Assembly: GCA_038148375.1 (NCBI GenBank)
Contig: JAYQVH010000001.1
Location: 310,001 to 374,000, forward strand
Reading direction: 5' to 3'
Origin: CAWUEX02 sp038148375
Lineage (GTDB): Bacteria > Pseudomonadota > Alphaproteobacteria > Rhodospirillales > Rhodospirillaceae
Length of the DNA: 64,000 nucleotides
The notes beneath the pieces were generated by a model that was given only the letters and a program-made list of their open reading frames with translations, was not told the origin of the DNA and searched no databases. The translations under genes were made by a program, and so were the position numbers. This document shows, piece by piece, positions 49,172-57,827 of this stretch (its first letter is position 1; each line of letters begins with the position of its first letter).

Positions 49172-49723
49172 ATGGCTGCGGATAAACCCGATAAACCGGA
49201 ATTCAAACGCCGGGACCGTATGCTTTATGCCCGGTTGATCGAGTCCTATCAGGCGGACCGTGTCAGTATCCTGATCGATTTCGACCGCCTTAACTCGCCA
49301 CGCAGTCCCGTGTTCAGTCCCTGGGAAAATGTCGCGCCTCTGCTTCTCCTGTTGATGCTGGCCCTGGGCGTCATGCTGCTGTTCGATCTGCTGATCGGGA
49401 CCGTTGCTCTGGTCCTGGCCGTTGTGTCCTATCTGTTTCTGATCCGGCCTTGGGTGTCGCAGCGCGTTTACCGGCGGGCGATCGAAGCGGCGACCGACAA
49501 TCTCCACAACTGGTCTATCCTATGGAAACTGGGCGGTCTCGTGCTGACGTTGAATTACATGTCGAAAACCAGATGTGTCTCGCCCGACGGCGATTGGCGA
49601 GCGTTCGTCACACGCTATCTCCCCGAAATGGAGATCGAAGGCACAGACATTTATGCCGATTTTCTGAAAGACGACAAATCGGTGAACCGGGGCGCGGTGC
49701 GCGAAGACAATATCGATATGTGA
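49172..49723 (+). CDS. Uncharacterised two-helix membrane protein
   Basis: 183 residues. A charged N-terminal 50 residues, then two adjacent hydrophobic segments (ENVAPLLLLLMLALGVMLLFDLLIGTVALVLAVVSYLFLI, about 52-91, in parts) and a cytoplasmic-looking acidic C-terminal half with YMSKTRCVSPDGDWRAFVTRYLPEMEIEG. I do not recognise the family. It sits between mltA and the Smr gene. A small perfect hairpin, CCAGTC-AGAG-GACTGG, lies at 49133-49148 in the preceding gap. The Smr gene follows after seven bases, so co-expression is likely. Confidence 0.72.
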   Translation: MAADKPDKPEFKRRDRMLYARLIESYQADRVSILIDFDRLNSPRSPVFSPWENVAPLLLLLMLALGVMLLFDLLIGTVALVLAVVSYLFLIRPWVSQRVYRRAIEAATDNLHNWSILWKLGGLVLTLNYMSKTRCVSPDGDWRAFVTRYLPEMEIEGTDIYADFLKDDKSVNRGAVREDNIDM

Positions 49724-49730
49724 CGGCGCG

Positions 49731-50330
49731 ATGGCCCACCACCGTTTATCCCGCCGGCTGACCGATGCGGAGCAAAATCTCTGGCGCGAAGTGATCCGAA
49801 CGGTCACTCCAATCCGCTGCCCCGCAGCGTCCCCAGCCTCAGACCTTCAGAGCGTATCGTCCGCACCGCCTCCAATATCCGGGCGTCCGGCGACCTATTT
49901 GCCGCAGCCCGCGTCACCGGGCGCGCCCAAGCGAGCGGCGTTCGGTCCGGTTGAAATCGACGCGCCCGAAGGCACCGACCGGCGCACGGCGCAGCGCCTC
50001 AGACGCGGCCGCATGACGATTGATGCGCGGCTCGACCTGCATGGTTTCACCGTTGCCCAGGCCCAGGCGCGCCTGCTTGAATTCTTACGCACGGTTCAGG
50101 CCCACGGCGGCCGATGTGTGCTGGTGGTCACCGGCAAGGGCGGCCGTAACGGCGCGGTCGGCAAACTGAAAGCGGCACTGCCGGAGTGGATTAACGATCC
50201 GCTCGTCCGGCCATTGGTTTTATCGGCGGCGCGCGCACGTCCTCGCGACGGCGGTGACGGCGCGGTTTACATTCTGCTGCGCAAAGCCCGGGGACACGCC
50301 GACAGACTGGGCGGGGAGTCACAGACGTGA
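49731..50330 (+). CDS. Smr-domain protein
   Basis: 199 residues. A polar, Pro-rich N-terminal region (1-100) precedes a Smr domain: LDLHGFTVAQAQARLLEFL near 101 (the LDLHG motif), LVVTGKGGRNGAVGKLKAALPEWI near 134 (the TGKG motif), and ARPRDGGDGAVYILLRK at the end. Smr domains are endonuclease or RNA-binding modules; the free-standing bacterial type, like E. coli SmrB, acts on mRNA at collided ribosomes. Its stop overlaps the GTG start of the next regulator gene by 4 bp. Confidence 0.92.
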   Translation: MAHHRLSRRLTDAEQNLWREVIRTVTPIRCPAASPASDLQSVSSAPPPISGRPATYLPQPASPGAPKRAAFGPVEIDAPEGTDRRTAQRLRRGRMTIDARLDLHGFTVAQAQARLLEFLRTVQAHGGRCVLVVTGKGGRNGAVGKLKAALPEWINDPLVRPLVLSAARARPRDGGDGAVYILLRKARGHADRLGGESQT

Positions 50331-50689
50331 CCCCGTTCGGCATCCGGCTCCGCGAACTTCGTGCCGCCCGTGGCATGACCCAAAAAGAACTCGCCAGCCG
50401 TCTCGAGGTCTCGCCGGCCTATTTGTCGGCACTGGAGCACGGCAGGCGCGGTCAGCCCGGTCCCGGTTTGGTGATGGAAATCTGCGGCCATCTCGATTTG
50501 ATTTGGGACGAAGCGGAAGACCTCAAACGTCTTGCCGCCCTGTCCAAACCCAAGGTCAGGCTCGACACCGGAGGCTTAAGCCCGAAGGCGACCGAACTGG
50601 CCAACGGTCTGCGCCGGCATCTATCGGATTTGCGCGACTCCGAAATCGATCAGATGCTCGCCATTCTCAAGCGGGCCTCCGGCCGTTAG
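50327..50689 (+). CDS. XRE-family helix-turn-helix regulator
   Basis: 120 residues from a GTG that overlaps the Smr stop. The N-terminal HTH is FGIRLRELRAARGMTQKELASRLEVSPAYLSALEHGRRG (3-41, read in parts), a standard XRE domain, followed by a short helical dimerisation region and a C-terminal helix DLRDSEIDQMLAILKRASGR. No ligand-binding domain is present. It is conserved behind Smr in related genomes; its targets are unknown. The feoAB operon begins about 195 bp downstream, but the Fur-box-like sites better explain its control. Confidence 0.88.
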   Translation: MTPFGIRLRELRAARGMTQKELASRLEVSPAYLSALEHGRRGQPGPGLVMEICGHLDLIWDEAEDLKRLAALSKPKVRLDTGGLSPKATELANGLRRHLSDLRDSEIDQMLAILKRASGR

Positions 50690-50768
50690 ACCGGTTTCGT
50701 GGTTTTTTCCGAGTTTGACCTTCGTCAAAGCCCGGAAGCCTGCAGCCGGAGCATACTCCGGCTGTAAA

Positions 50769-50783
50769 TAAGAATGGTTCTCA
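50769..50783. promoter_or_regulatory. Fur-box-like site 1 upstream of feoA
   Basis: TAAGAATGGTTCTCA matches the 7-1-7 Fur dyad TGATAAT-N-ATTATCA at 10 of 14 positions. It is 101 bp before the feoA ATG. Confidence 0.5.
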
Positions 50784-50821
50784 AAAAAACGCTGGACGGC
50801 TTCGGTGTGTCCGGATAAGAG

Positions 50822-50836
50822 TGAAAATCATTCTTA
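50822..50836. promoter_or_regulatory. Fur-box-like site 2 upstream of feoA
   Basis: TGAAAATCATTCTTA matches the 7-1-7 Fur dyad at 12 of 14 positions. It lies 48 bp before the feoA ATG, where a Fur-iron repressor would block transcription initiation. Confidence 0.65.
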
Positions 50837-50884
50837 ACAACTTCGGGCCGATCGCCCACGCCAACGTATGGGACTGTGCATCAT

Positions 50885-51157
50885 ATGACGCTTGCGGACG
50901 CCTTGACCCTCGATTGCCTGCCCCGCGGAACCCGTGCGCGCATCCTGCGCATCGGCACGGACGCGGCAGATGATCTGGAAGATTTGCTGCTCGGCCTGGG
51001 GTTTGAAGAAGGGGCGGCAGTGGAGGTGCGCCACCAAGGCGCTTTCGGTGGTCCTATCGCGGTCCGGGTCGACGACCGCTTGATTGCGTTGCGTCCGGCA
51101 GACGCCGCGGTTGTCACCGTCGAAGTGACACACGAGGCTGCGGCGCAGGCCGCTTAA
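50885..51157 (+). CDS. feoA: Ferrous iron transport protein A (FeoA)
   Basis: 90 residues from the ATG at 50885; a GTG at 50876 would add MHH. SH3-like FeoA fold: PRGTRARILRIGTDA, EDLLLGLGFEEGAAVEVRHQ and PIAVRVDDRLIALRPADA (parts), the last being the usual closing strand. FeoA supports the FeoB channel. Two Fur-box-like sites lie upstream, and feoB starts four bases after the stop. No feoC is seen. Confidence 0.93.
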   Translation: MTLADALTLDCLPRGTRARILRIGTDAADDLEDLLLGLGFEEGAAVEVRHQGAFGGPIAVRVDDRLIALRPADAAVVTVEVTHEAAAQAA

Positions 51158-51161
51158 GTTT

Positions 51162-53027
51162 ATGGAAGCGGTGTTGCGTATTGCGCTGGTGGGAAATCCC
51201 AACAGCGGGAAAAGCTCTCTGTTCAACGCGCTCACCGGAAGCCGGCAAAAGGTCGGCAACTATCCCGGCGTTACTGTCGAACGCCGCGCCGGGAGGTTCT
51301 TCGCGTCCGATGGGCGCGAGATCGACGTCGTCGATCTTCCCGGCACCTATACGCTCACACCTCACAGCCCCGACGAAGCCATCACCCACGACGCCCTGCT
51401 TGGCACCAGTGACCTAGAGCAGACACCGGATGCAGTTGTTTGCGTTGTCGACGCCACCAACCTGCGTGTCCATATCCGCTTCGTGCTTGAGCTCAAGCGT
51501 CTGGGCAAACCCCTCGTCGTCGCGCTCAACATGATGGACCTCGCCAAACGGGACGGTGTCGAACTCGATCCCGACAGACTGGCGCAAGAGCTCGGTGTAC
51601 CGGTCATCCCGACCGTCGCGGTGCGCCGTTCGGGTGTTCAGTCGCTGATTCATGCGTTCTCGGGCGATGAATGGGCGGAAGTGTGGCGGCAGTTTCCCGT
51701 TGCACCGCCGTCCGAAGGCGCGGCGCCGTCCGTGCGCGATTTACAGCGCGACGCCCGGAGAATCACCACCGCGGCGACACTCAATGAAGGGCTGGAACAT
51801 AAACTGACACGGCGGACCGATGCCGTCGTTCTCCACCCGGTCGCGGGACCCTTCATTCTGATGGCGCTGCTGTTTGTGATGTTTCAGGCCGTTTTCGCCT
51901 GGGCCGAAGCGCCGATGGACTGGATCGACGGCGGTGTCGTCTCCCTGCAGGAGTTCACCTTGGCGTCGATGCCGGACACCTGGCTGCGCAGTCTGCTGGT
52001 CGACGGCGTTCTCGCCGGCGTTGGCAGCGTTGTGATCTTCCTGCCGCAGATTTTGATTCTGTTCGCCTTCATCCTCGTTCTAGAAGCCTCGGGCTACATG
52101 GCCCGCGCCGCGTTCCTCATGGACCGCATCATGACCATAGCCGGACTCAATGGCCGCGCTTTCATTCCGCTGTTGTCCAGTTTCGCATGTGCCATTCCGG
52201 GCATCATGGCGGCACGCACCATCGACAATCCGCGCGACCGCCTGACCACCATCATGGTCGCGCCGCTGATGACGTGCTCGGCGCGCCTTCCGGTCTACAC
52301 CCTGATAATTGCCGCCTTCATACCGAACTCGAACGTCGCGGGTGGCATCGGGCTTCAGGGTCTGGTGATGTTCAGTCTGTATCTTGCGGGCATCGTCAGC
52401 GCGCTGATCGTCGCCGGCGTTCTGAAGAAAACGCTGACCAAAGGCGCACCGCCACGGCTGTTGCTCGAGCTGCCGAAATATCAGGTTCCGGCGTTGCGCG
52501 ATCTGCTCATAGGTCTGTTCGAACGGGCGCGTATTTTTCTGCGCCGCGCCGGCACCATTATTCTCCTGAGCATGATCGTACTGTGGGGGCTGTCGTCTTA
52601 TCCGGCACCGCCACCGGACGCCACCGAGGCCGATATCGTCTACAGCGCGGCCGGGAAGATCGGACGCGGTCTCGAAGTGATCTTCGCCCCGATCGGATTC
52701 AATTGGGAAATATCGATCGCTCTGGTGCCCGGCATGGCCGCCCGTGAAGTCGCCGTTGGCGCGCTCGGTACTGTCTATTCGTTGAGCGGCAATGAAGACG
52801 CGGTTGCATCCAGTCTGGCGACGGTGTTGCAGTCGGCGTGGTCGTTGCCGACTGCGCTGGCCTTTTTGGCGTGGTATGTCTTCGCACCCCAGTGTCTGTC
52901 GACCTTGGCCGTTGCCCGTCGCGAAACCAACTCCTGGGGCTGGACCGCGTTTATGTTCGGCTACCTGTTCGCGCTTGCCTATATCGCGGCCGGTGCGACC
53001 TACTGGATCAGCCGCGCTTTACTGTAA
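51162..53027 (+). CDS. feoB: Ferrous iron transporter FeoB
   Basis: 621 residues. N-terminal G domain: GNPNSGKSSLFN at 9-20 (G1), TVERRAGRF, VDLPGTYTL (G3), NMMDLAKRDG (G4). A short helical domain follows, then a membrane core with two Gate-type repeats (FIPLLSSFACAIPGIMAARTI and the PGMAAREVAVGALG segment). The cysteines of the SCAIPG-like motif line the pore. It takes up Fe(II) under low oxygen. At 621 residues it is shorter than E. coli FeoB (773), as in many alphaproteobacteria. It converges with hslU. Confidence 0.95.
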   Translation: MEAVLRIALVGNPNSGKSSLFNALTGSRQKVGNYPGVTVERRAGRFFASDGREIDVVDLPGTYTLTPHSPDEAITHDALLGTSDLEQTPDAVVCVVDATNLRVHIRFVLELKRLGKPLVVALNMMDLAKRDGVELDPDRLAQELGVPVIPTVAVRRSGVQSLIHAFSGDEWAEVWRQFPVAPPSEGAAPSVRDLQRDARRITTAATLNEGLEHKLTRRTDAVVLHPVAGPFILMALLFVMFQAVFAWAEAPMDWIDGGVVSLQEFTLASMPDTWLRSLLVDGVLAGVGSVVIFLPQILILFAFILVLEASGYMARAAFLMDRIMTIAGLNGRAFIPLLSSFACAIPGIMAARTIDNPRDRLTTIMVAPLMTCSARLPVYTLIIAAFIPNSNVAGGIGLQGLVMFSLYLAGIVSALIVAGVLKKTLTKGAPPRLLLELPKYQVPALRDLLIGLFERARIFLRRAGTIILLSMIVLWGLSSYPAPPPDATEADIVYSAAGKIGRGLEVIFAPIGFNWEISIALVPGMAAREVAVGALGTVYSLSGNEDAVASSLATVLQSAWSLPTALAFLAWYVFAPQCLSTLAVARRETNSWGWTAFMFGYLFALAYIAAGATYWISRALL

Positions 53028-53079
53028 TACGCGCTTGCGCGTTGTTGCGCCGCCCGCCCGCCCGCTGCTCTGACGCGCA

Positions 53080-54390
53080 TCACAGAATGAATTTACTGAG
53101 GTCGCCCTTTTTGGCGAGGTCGCCGACCTTGGTTTGCACCATGTCCGCAGTGATGTCGACGGTTTCGCCGCCGCGGTCGGTGGCGGTGAAACTGATCTCC
53201 TCCAGGAGTTTTTCCATCACGGTATGCAAACGCCGCGCGCCGATATTCTCGACATTCTGATTGATCTCGGCCGCCAGTGCGGCGATGGCGTCAATTGCGC
53301 CGTCCTGAAAATTCAAAGTCACATCCTCGGTGCCGAGCAGCGCGCTGTACTGCACGATCAAACTCGCTTCCGTTTCGGTCAAGATGCGCACGAAGTCGTC
53401 TTTACTGAGCGCTCTCAGCTCAACACGGATTGGCAGACGGCCCTGCAACTCGGGCAGCAGATCGGACGGCTTGGCAAGATGAAACGCACCAGACGCCACA
53501 AACAAGACGTGATCGGTTTTCACCGTACCGTGCTTGGTGGCCACCGACGTGCCTTCGATCAACGGCAGCAGATCACGCTGCACGCCCTCGCGCGACACAT
53601 CGCCGCTCCGCATGTCGCTGCCCTTGGCGATCTTGTCGATCTCATCCAGGAAGACGATGCCGTTGTTCTCGACGGCCTCGATAGCGTCGCGCACCACTAA
53701 ATCCTCGTCGAGCAGCTTATCGCTCTCGTCGCGCACCAGCACGTCGTAGGAGTCCTCGACGGCCATGCGTTTTTTCTTTTGGCGTGCGCCGAACATGCCA
53801 CCCAGCATGTCGTTCAGATTGATCATACCGACCTGGCCACCGGGCATGCCGGGGATATCCATCGTCGGCATCGCCGTTCCGCCGGTCTCGGTGACGTTGA
53901 TATCTATTTCCTTATCGTTCAGCTCGCCGCTGCGTAGCTTGGCACGGAAACTATCCCTCGTGCCGGCACTGGCCGTTTCCCCGACAAGCGCATCGAGCAC
54001 GCGTTCTTCCGCGGCGATTTCAGCCTTGGCGGTGACGCTGCGGCGCATCCGCTCACGTGTCATGTTGATTGAGATCTCTAACAGGTCGCGAATGATGCTT
54101 TCGACATCGCGTCCGACATAGCCCACCTCGGTGAACTTGGTTGCTTCGACCTTGATGAACGGGGCCTGTGCCAGCTTTGCCAGGCGCCGGGCGATTTCCG
54201 TTTTGCCGACACCGGTGGGGCCGATCATCAGAATGTTCTTCGGCAGCACTTCGTCCTTCAACGCATCTGGCAGCTGTTGACGGCGCCAGCGGTTGCGCAG
54301 GGCAATCGCCACGGCGCGCTTGGCGTCGGCCTGGCCGATGATGAAGCGGTCGAGTTCGGAGACGATTTCGCGGGGGGAGAACGCAGTCAT
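53080..54390 (-). CDS. hslU: HslU, ATPase subunit of the HslVU protease
   Basis: 436 residues. FSPREIVSELDRFIIGQADAKRAVAIALRNRWRR at 4-37 (parts), Walker A GPTGVGKTEIARRLA near 58, Walker B IVFLDEIDKIA near 246, and the C-terminal tail DLAKKGDLSKFIL that docks in HslV. The I domain is present with MNLNDMLGGMFG-like sequence. HslU unfolds substrates for HslV. It is six bases after hslV and shares its sigma-32-type promoter. Confidence 0.97.
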   Translation of the reverse strand: MTAFSPREIVSELDRFIIGQADAKRAVAIALRNRWRRQQLPDALKDEVLPKNILMIGPTGVGKTEIARRLAKLAQAPFIKVEATKFTEVGYVGRDVESIIRDLLEISINMTRERMRRSVTAKAEIAAEERVLDALVGETASAGTRDSFRAKLRSGELNDKEIDINVTETGGTAMPTMDIPGMPGGQVGMINLNDMLGGMFGARQKKKRMAVEDSYDVLVRDESDKLLDEDLVVRDAIEAVENNGIVFLDEIDKIAKGSDMRSGDVSREGVQRDLLPLIEGTSVATKHGTVKTDHVLFVASGAFHLAKPSDLLPELQGRLPIRVELRALSKDDFVRILTETEASLIVQYSALLGTEDVTLNFQDGAIDAIAALAAEINQNVENIGARRLHTVMEKLLEEISFTATDRGGETVDITADMVQTKVGDLAKKGDLSKFIL

Positions 54391-54396
54391 GAAATC

Positions 54397-54966
54397 TTAC
54401 AGACTTTCAACAACGAGGGAATCATTTGTGTAGACGCATATGTCGGCGGCAATGCCCATCGCTTTGCGGGCGATACTTTCCGCATCCATGTCGTCACGGT
54501 CCACCAAAGCGCGTGCCGCGGCCAACGCGAACGCGCCGCCGGACCCAATGCCGATCAAGCCATCCTCCGGCTCCAGGACATCGCCGGTACCGGTTAACAC
54601 CAATGACGTTTCCTTGTCGGCCACCGCCATCATTGCCTCAAGACGGCGGAGATACCGGTCCGTGCGCCAGTCCTTGGCCAGTTCGACACACGCACGGGTC
54701 AGCTGACCGGGGTGCTGGTCCAGTTTGGCCTCAAGGCGTTCGAACAAAGTGAAGGCGTCGGCGGTCGCGCCCGCGAAACCGGCGATCACGGCGCCGTCGG
54801 CAAGTTGACGCACTTTGCGCGCATTGGATTTTATGACCTGCTGGCCAAAGGTTACCTGACCGTCACCGGCGACAACCACCTGACCGTTCTTGCGGACGGA
54901 CAATATTGTTGTGCCGTGCCAAGCAGGAGAAGGCGAGCCGTGCCACGTCGGCGCGTCGGGAGTCAT
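54397..54966 (-). CDS. hslV: HslV, peptidase subunit of the HslVU protease
   Basis: 189 residues from the ATG at 54966 (AAAGGA six bases upstream). The mature N-terminus with catalytic Thr should be at residue 19, in HGTTILSVRKNGQVVVAGDGQVTFG (parts). An 18-residue leader must be removed; alphaproteobacterial HslV usually has a short WHG-ending leader, and here WHG occurs twice (MTPDAPTWHG and SPSPAWHG), suggesting an internal duplication. KSNARKVRQL and GIGSGGAFALAAARAL are the other family motifs. HslV forms the double hexamer that degrades misfolded proteins in heat stress. Confidence 0.95.
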   Translation of the reverse strand: MTPDAPTWHGSPSPAWHGTTILSVRKNGQVVVAGDGQVTFGQQVIKSNARKVRQLADGAVIAGFAGATADAFTLFERLEAKLDQHPGQLTRACVELAKDWRTDRYLRRLEAMMAVADKETSLVLTGTGDVLEPEDGLIGIGSGGAFALAAARALVDRDDMDAESIARKAMGIAADICVYTNDSLVVESL

Positions 54967-55013
54967 ACGGTGTCCTTTCGGGAGGTTTTGCGCCCGGATC
55001 TGAGTTGTCCATA

Positions 55014-55042
55014 GGATGGGGTCGCGGCGCGGGTGTTTCAAG
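55014..55042 (-). promoter_or_regulatory. Sigma-32 (RpoH) heat-shock promoter of hslVU
   Basis: CTTGAAA (55042-55036), 14 bp, CCCCATCC (55021-55014). This matches the sigma-32 consensus CTTGAAA-N(13-15)-CCCCATNT. Transcription would start near 55006, 40 nt before the hslV ATG. Confidence 0.88.
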
Positions 55043-55100
55043 GTGTAGGATCGCCCTGCGCCACGTACCCCACCCTCTCTGCTGTTTTCCGCCAGTCCCC

Positions 55101-56729
55101 ATGTCTGTTCCTCAAACCGCCCAAGAATACTATGAGCAAGGAGCACGCCTTCTTAATTCGGGCGATGTTTCAGGCGCCGTGGTCTCTCTCACCAAGGCCG
55201 CTGAACTGCGACTCGGGCCGCAGACCATCGGTGCCCTCGGCATGGCGTTGATGCGGGGCGGAAACTTTGACTCCGCCTTGAGCTGGTTTTCCCGGCTGGA
55301 CGAAAATAACGCACATGATGTCAGGACGCTGACGCTGCAAGGCCAGGCCTTCGAAGGTCTCGGTAAATTCGACGAGGCGGTTGCACGGTATCGGACATGC
55401 CTCAACGCGTCGCCGCTGCAAATTCCGGTCTTGAGGCGCTACAGCGAATTGGCGTGGCCGCGCGACCGCGAAGATGTCCTCAAACGGTTTGACGCGACCT
55501 GTGCCCTCATCACCGAAGAGACGCCCCATGGCTTGCTGGCCTTGCAGCTTGCGGCGCAGTACCAAGAATTTGCCGCGCGGCAAGACAACGGTCAGGCGTC
55601 AGGTCTCGGTACTTCTCTGGACGATTTGTTCTTTCGCTACGCGACGGAGGCGCGGGACCGCGTTTGCGATCTCGCCCGACGGCGCCTCGAAAAATCCGGT
55701 ACGGACACTCAGGCGTTGGCGGCGCTGGCATTCTATTTCATGAGCCAACACGATTGGGAGCGCGCCGGTGACTACTATGCCCGTCTGAAAAAGGCGCAGC
55801 CGGATGACATCGACTTGATGATGTTCATCGATGCGGACTATGCGGCCAGACTCGACCGCTATGATGCCGATGCCGTGTCCGAAGTGCTCCCCGCCGTGCA
55901 TCATGTTCGGCCGCTTGACGACTCTCCGGCAGGGACTCTGTTTCTGGCCTCGAGTTTGGAATATGCGGAAAAGTTTACGATGCCGCTCTTGCTCTCGCTT
56001 GAGGATCAAGGCGTGGCGGCACGCGTCCAGGTTCACGTCATGGCTGAACCGGGCGAAACCATTTCCGTGCTAGAGGCCGCACTCAGTGGTTTCGCTCACG
56101 TCGAAGTCGGTCTCTCCTGGGAAATCATCGACCTCAAGACCATTCCTCACACAGACAGCCGCAACTACTTTCATGCCATCCGGTATGTCCGTGCCGCGCA
56201 GGCGGTGCAGTCCTCCGGCGGGGCGGTCGTTCTGATGGACGTCGATGGTCTGGTCAATGCGGATCCAAAGCGCATCTTCGATGTTCTTAACGGCGGCGAT
56301 GCAGGCGTCTGCGTGATTCCGGCGGCCTGGATCGCCGCAAGTCAAATGCGCGGCGACTTTGCCGCTTTTGCCCCGACAGCCAAAGGCCGCGCCTACGCGT
56401 GGCGCATCGCCGCGTTCATTACCGACGCATTTGACCGCGATGCTTTGTTTTGGGCGATCGATCAAAACGCGCTCTTCACCGTTCATGCCGAAATGGAGGC
56501 TGCTGGACACGCACCTGATCTCAAAGTCTTCGGGCCGAACGTGTACTCGCAATCAGCAGACCCGGAGGCGGTGTTCTGGAGTTCGGCGGGCAAGGAAAAA
56601 TTCAGAGACATCGCCACACTTCAGACCGGCACGGCGGACGAAACCACCTTTGCCGGCAATCCCTTTATGCAGAAGTATGCACGTTATCATTCGATGGCGC
56701 GGGATCGCCTCGCCAAAGCGCGAGACTAG
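55101..56729 (+). CDS. TPR-repeat protein with a glycosyltransferase-like C-terminal domain
   Basis: 542 residues from the ATG at 55101. Residues 6-110 form TPR repeats (EYYEQGARLLNSGDVSGAVVSLTKAAELR, then LGMALMRGGNFDSALSWFSRL and LTLQGQAFEGLGKFDEAVARYRTCL, in parts); a helical middle extends to about 270. The C-terminal half resembles a nucleotide-diphospho-sugar transferase fold, with AVVLMDVDGLVNADP near 378 carrying a DxD-type metal motif. Function unknown; a sugar transferase that recognises a protein or lipid partner through TPRs is plausible. Its 5' gap holds the hslVU promoter on the other strand. The stop overlaps the xthA stop by 4 bp. Confidence 0.75.
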   Translation: MSVPQTAQEYYEQGARLLNSGDVSGAVVSLTKAAELRLGPQTIGALGMALMRGGNFDSALSWFSRLDENNAHDVRTLTLQGQAFEGLGKFDEAVARYRTCLNASPLQIPVLRRYSELAWPRDREDVLKRFDATCALITEETPHGLLALQLAAQYQEFAARQDNGQASGLGTSLDDLFFRYATEARDRVCDLARRRLEKSGTDTQALAALAFYFMSQHDWERAGDYYARLKKAQPDDIDLMMFIDADYAARLDRYDADAVSEVLPAVHHVRPLDDSPAGTLFLASSLEYAEKFTMPLLLSLEDQGVAARVQVHVMAEPGETISVLEAALSGFAHVEVGLSWEIIDLKTIPHTDSRNYFHAIRYVRAAQAVQSSGGAVVLMDVDGLVNADPKRIFDVLNGGDAGVCVIPAAWIAASQMRGDFAAFAPTAKGRAYAWRIAAFITDAFDRDALFWAIDQNALFTVHAEMEAAGHAPDLKVFGPNVYSQSADPEAVFWSSAGKEKFRDIATLQTGTADETTFAGNPFMQKYARYHSMARDRLAKARD

Positions 56730-57544
56730 GGTATCCCCGCCTTTAAAATAAGTCTGACGGGCGCATGATCCGACGGCGGTGTCCAGTGGCGCACGGCAGT
56801 GAGAACCTCCACATCGGCAATGGCGTCTTTCAGGCCCGGCGTGACCCAAATGTGGTCGAGCCGCCGGCCCTTGTTGGTCTTCTCCCAATCGGCGGCGCGG
56901 TAACTCCACCACGTGAAGACCGGATCGTCCTCGCCGCTGACTTCGCGCTGAGTGTCGATCCAGTTGAGCGAGCGTTTGACCCGCTCCAGCGCGGCGATCT
57001 CGATTTCCGTGTGGGTGATGATGTTGCGCAGCTTGACGTGATCCCACACATCGGCCGGCAGCGGCGCGACGTTCAGATCGCCGGCCAAAATCATCGGATC
57101 GCGAAAACCGTAGGTGCCGGCAAAATGATCGGCCAGCGCATCGAGAAAGCGCAGCTTGTAATCGAACTTGGGATTGGCGTCGCGGTCCGGCACGTCACCG
57201 CCGGCGGGAACGTAGACACAATGTATGCCCACCCCTGATTCTTTGAGACGCGCAAACACGTGGCGGGCGTCGTCACGCTCCGCCCAGGTAAACCGCGTTA
57301 CATCGTTTAGCGGCACACGCGCCGCGATGGCGACGCCGTTGTACCCCGGTTGCGCGGCGATGGCGTGATGCGGGTAGCCGGCGTCCGTCAAAACGTCCAC
57401 CGGGACGACGCCCTCATCCGCTTTCAACTCCTGCAGGCAGATGACATCCGGATCCCAGCGGTCGATGACGCGGAGCAACTGATCGCTGCGCCGGCGCACG
57501 GAATTGACGTTCCAGGAAATCAGGGAAAACGGTTTGGGCCCCAT
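56726..57544 (-). CDS. xthA: Exodeoxyribonuclease III
   Basis: 272 residues. The EEP-fold motifs are in order: SWNVNSVRRR near 9-18, CLQELKADE near 36, YVPAGGD near 110, AGDLNVAP near 152, FTWWSYRA near 210, RRLDHIWVT and the terminal SDHAPV near 260. It is the AP endonuclease / 3' repair exonuclease of base-excision repair. Its upstream region carries a strong leftward terminator at 57581-57618 that ends the preceding lolA transcript, so xthA needs its own promoter within 57545-57580 or just beyond. Confidence 0.95.
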   Translation of the reverse strand: MGPKPFSLISWNVNSVRRRSDQLLRVIDRWDPDVICLQELKADEGVVPVDVLTDAGYPHHAIAAQPGYNGVAIAARVPLNDVTRFTWAERDDARHVFARLKESGVGIHCVYVPAGGDVPDRDANPKFDYKLRFLDALADHFAGTYGFRDPMILAGDLNVAPLPADVWDHVKLRNIITHTEIEIAALERVKRSLNWIDTQREVSGEDDPVFTWWSYRAADWEKTNKGRRLDHIWVTPGLKDAIADVEVLTAVRHWTPPSDHAPVRLILKAGIP

Positions 57545-57580
57545 GGCGCGGTTATAGCTGTCAGAACCGAGGGTGCGGCC

Positions 57581-57618
57581 AAAAAAGTAGCGCCCGATGT
57601 TGGGGGGACATCGGGCGC
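57581..57618 (-). terminator. Strong leftward intrinsic terminator
   Basis: On the minus strand: GCGCCCGATGT, seven-base loop, ACATCGGGCGC (57618-57590), then TAC and six T (57586-57581). The stem is 11 bp without mismatch. It ends transcription coming from lolA, about 270 bp after the lolA stop. Confidence 0.92.
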
Positions 57619-57827
57619 CGTCTTTGAGATGCCGGAACGGCAGGGGAAACCGTTAACCCGGCCCGCCGCCAACCGTTGCAGTTGCGGCGTCCATGGGAGC
57701 TATATTGGGCCGATAGACCCCTCGCGCAAAGTGACAAACCTGCATGGCAGATATGCAACGCATGCGCGGTTAGGTTGTGAAGATCGAATCTGCGCGTTTT
57801 ACAGTAGGTTACAGATCGAACTTCACA

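Noticed and set aside
54967..55146. Longer N-terminus for HslV in the open frame upstream
   Set aside because: It would run through the sigma-32 promoter; the ATG at 54966 has a ribosome site and the normal leader.
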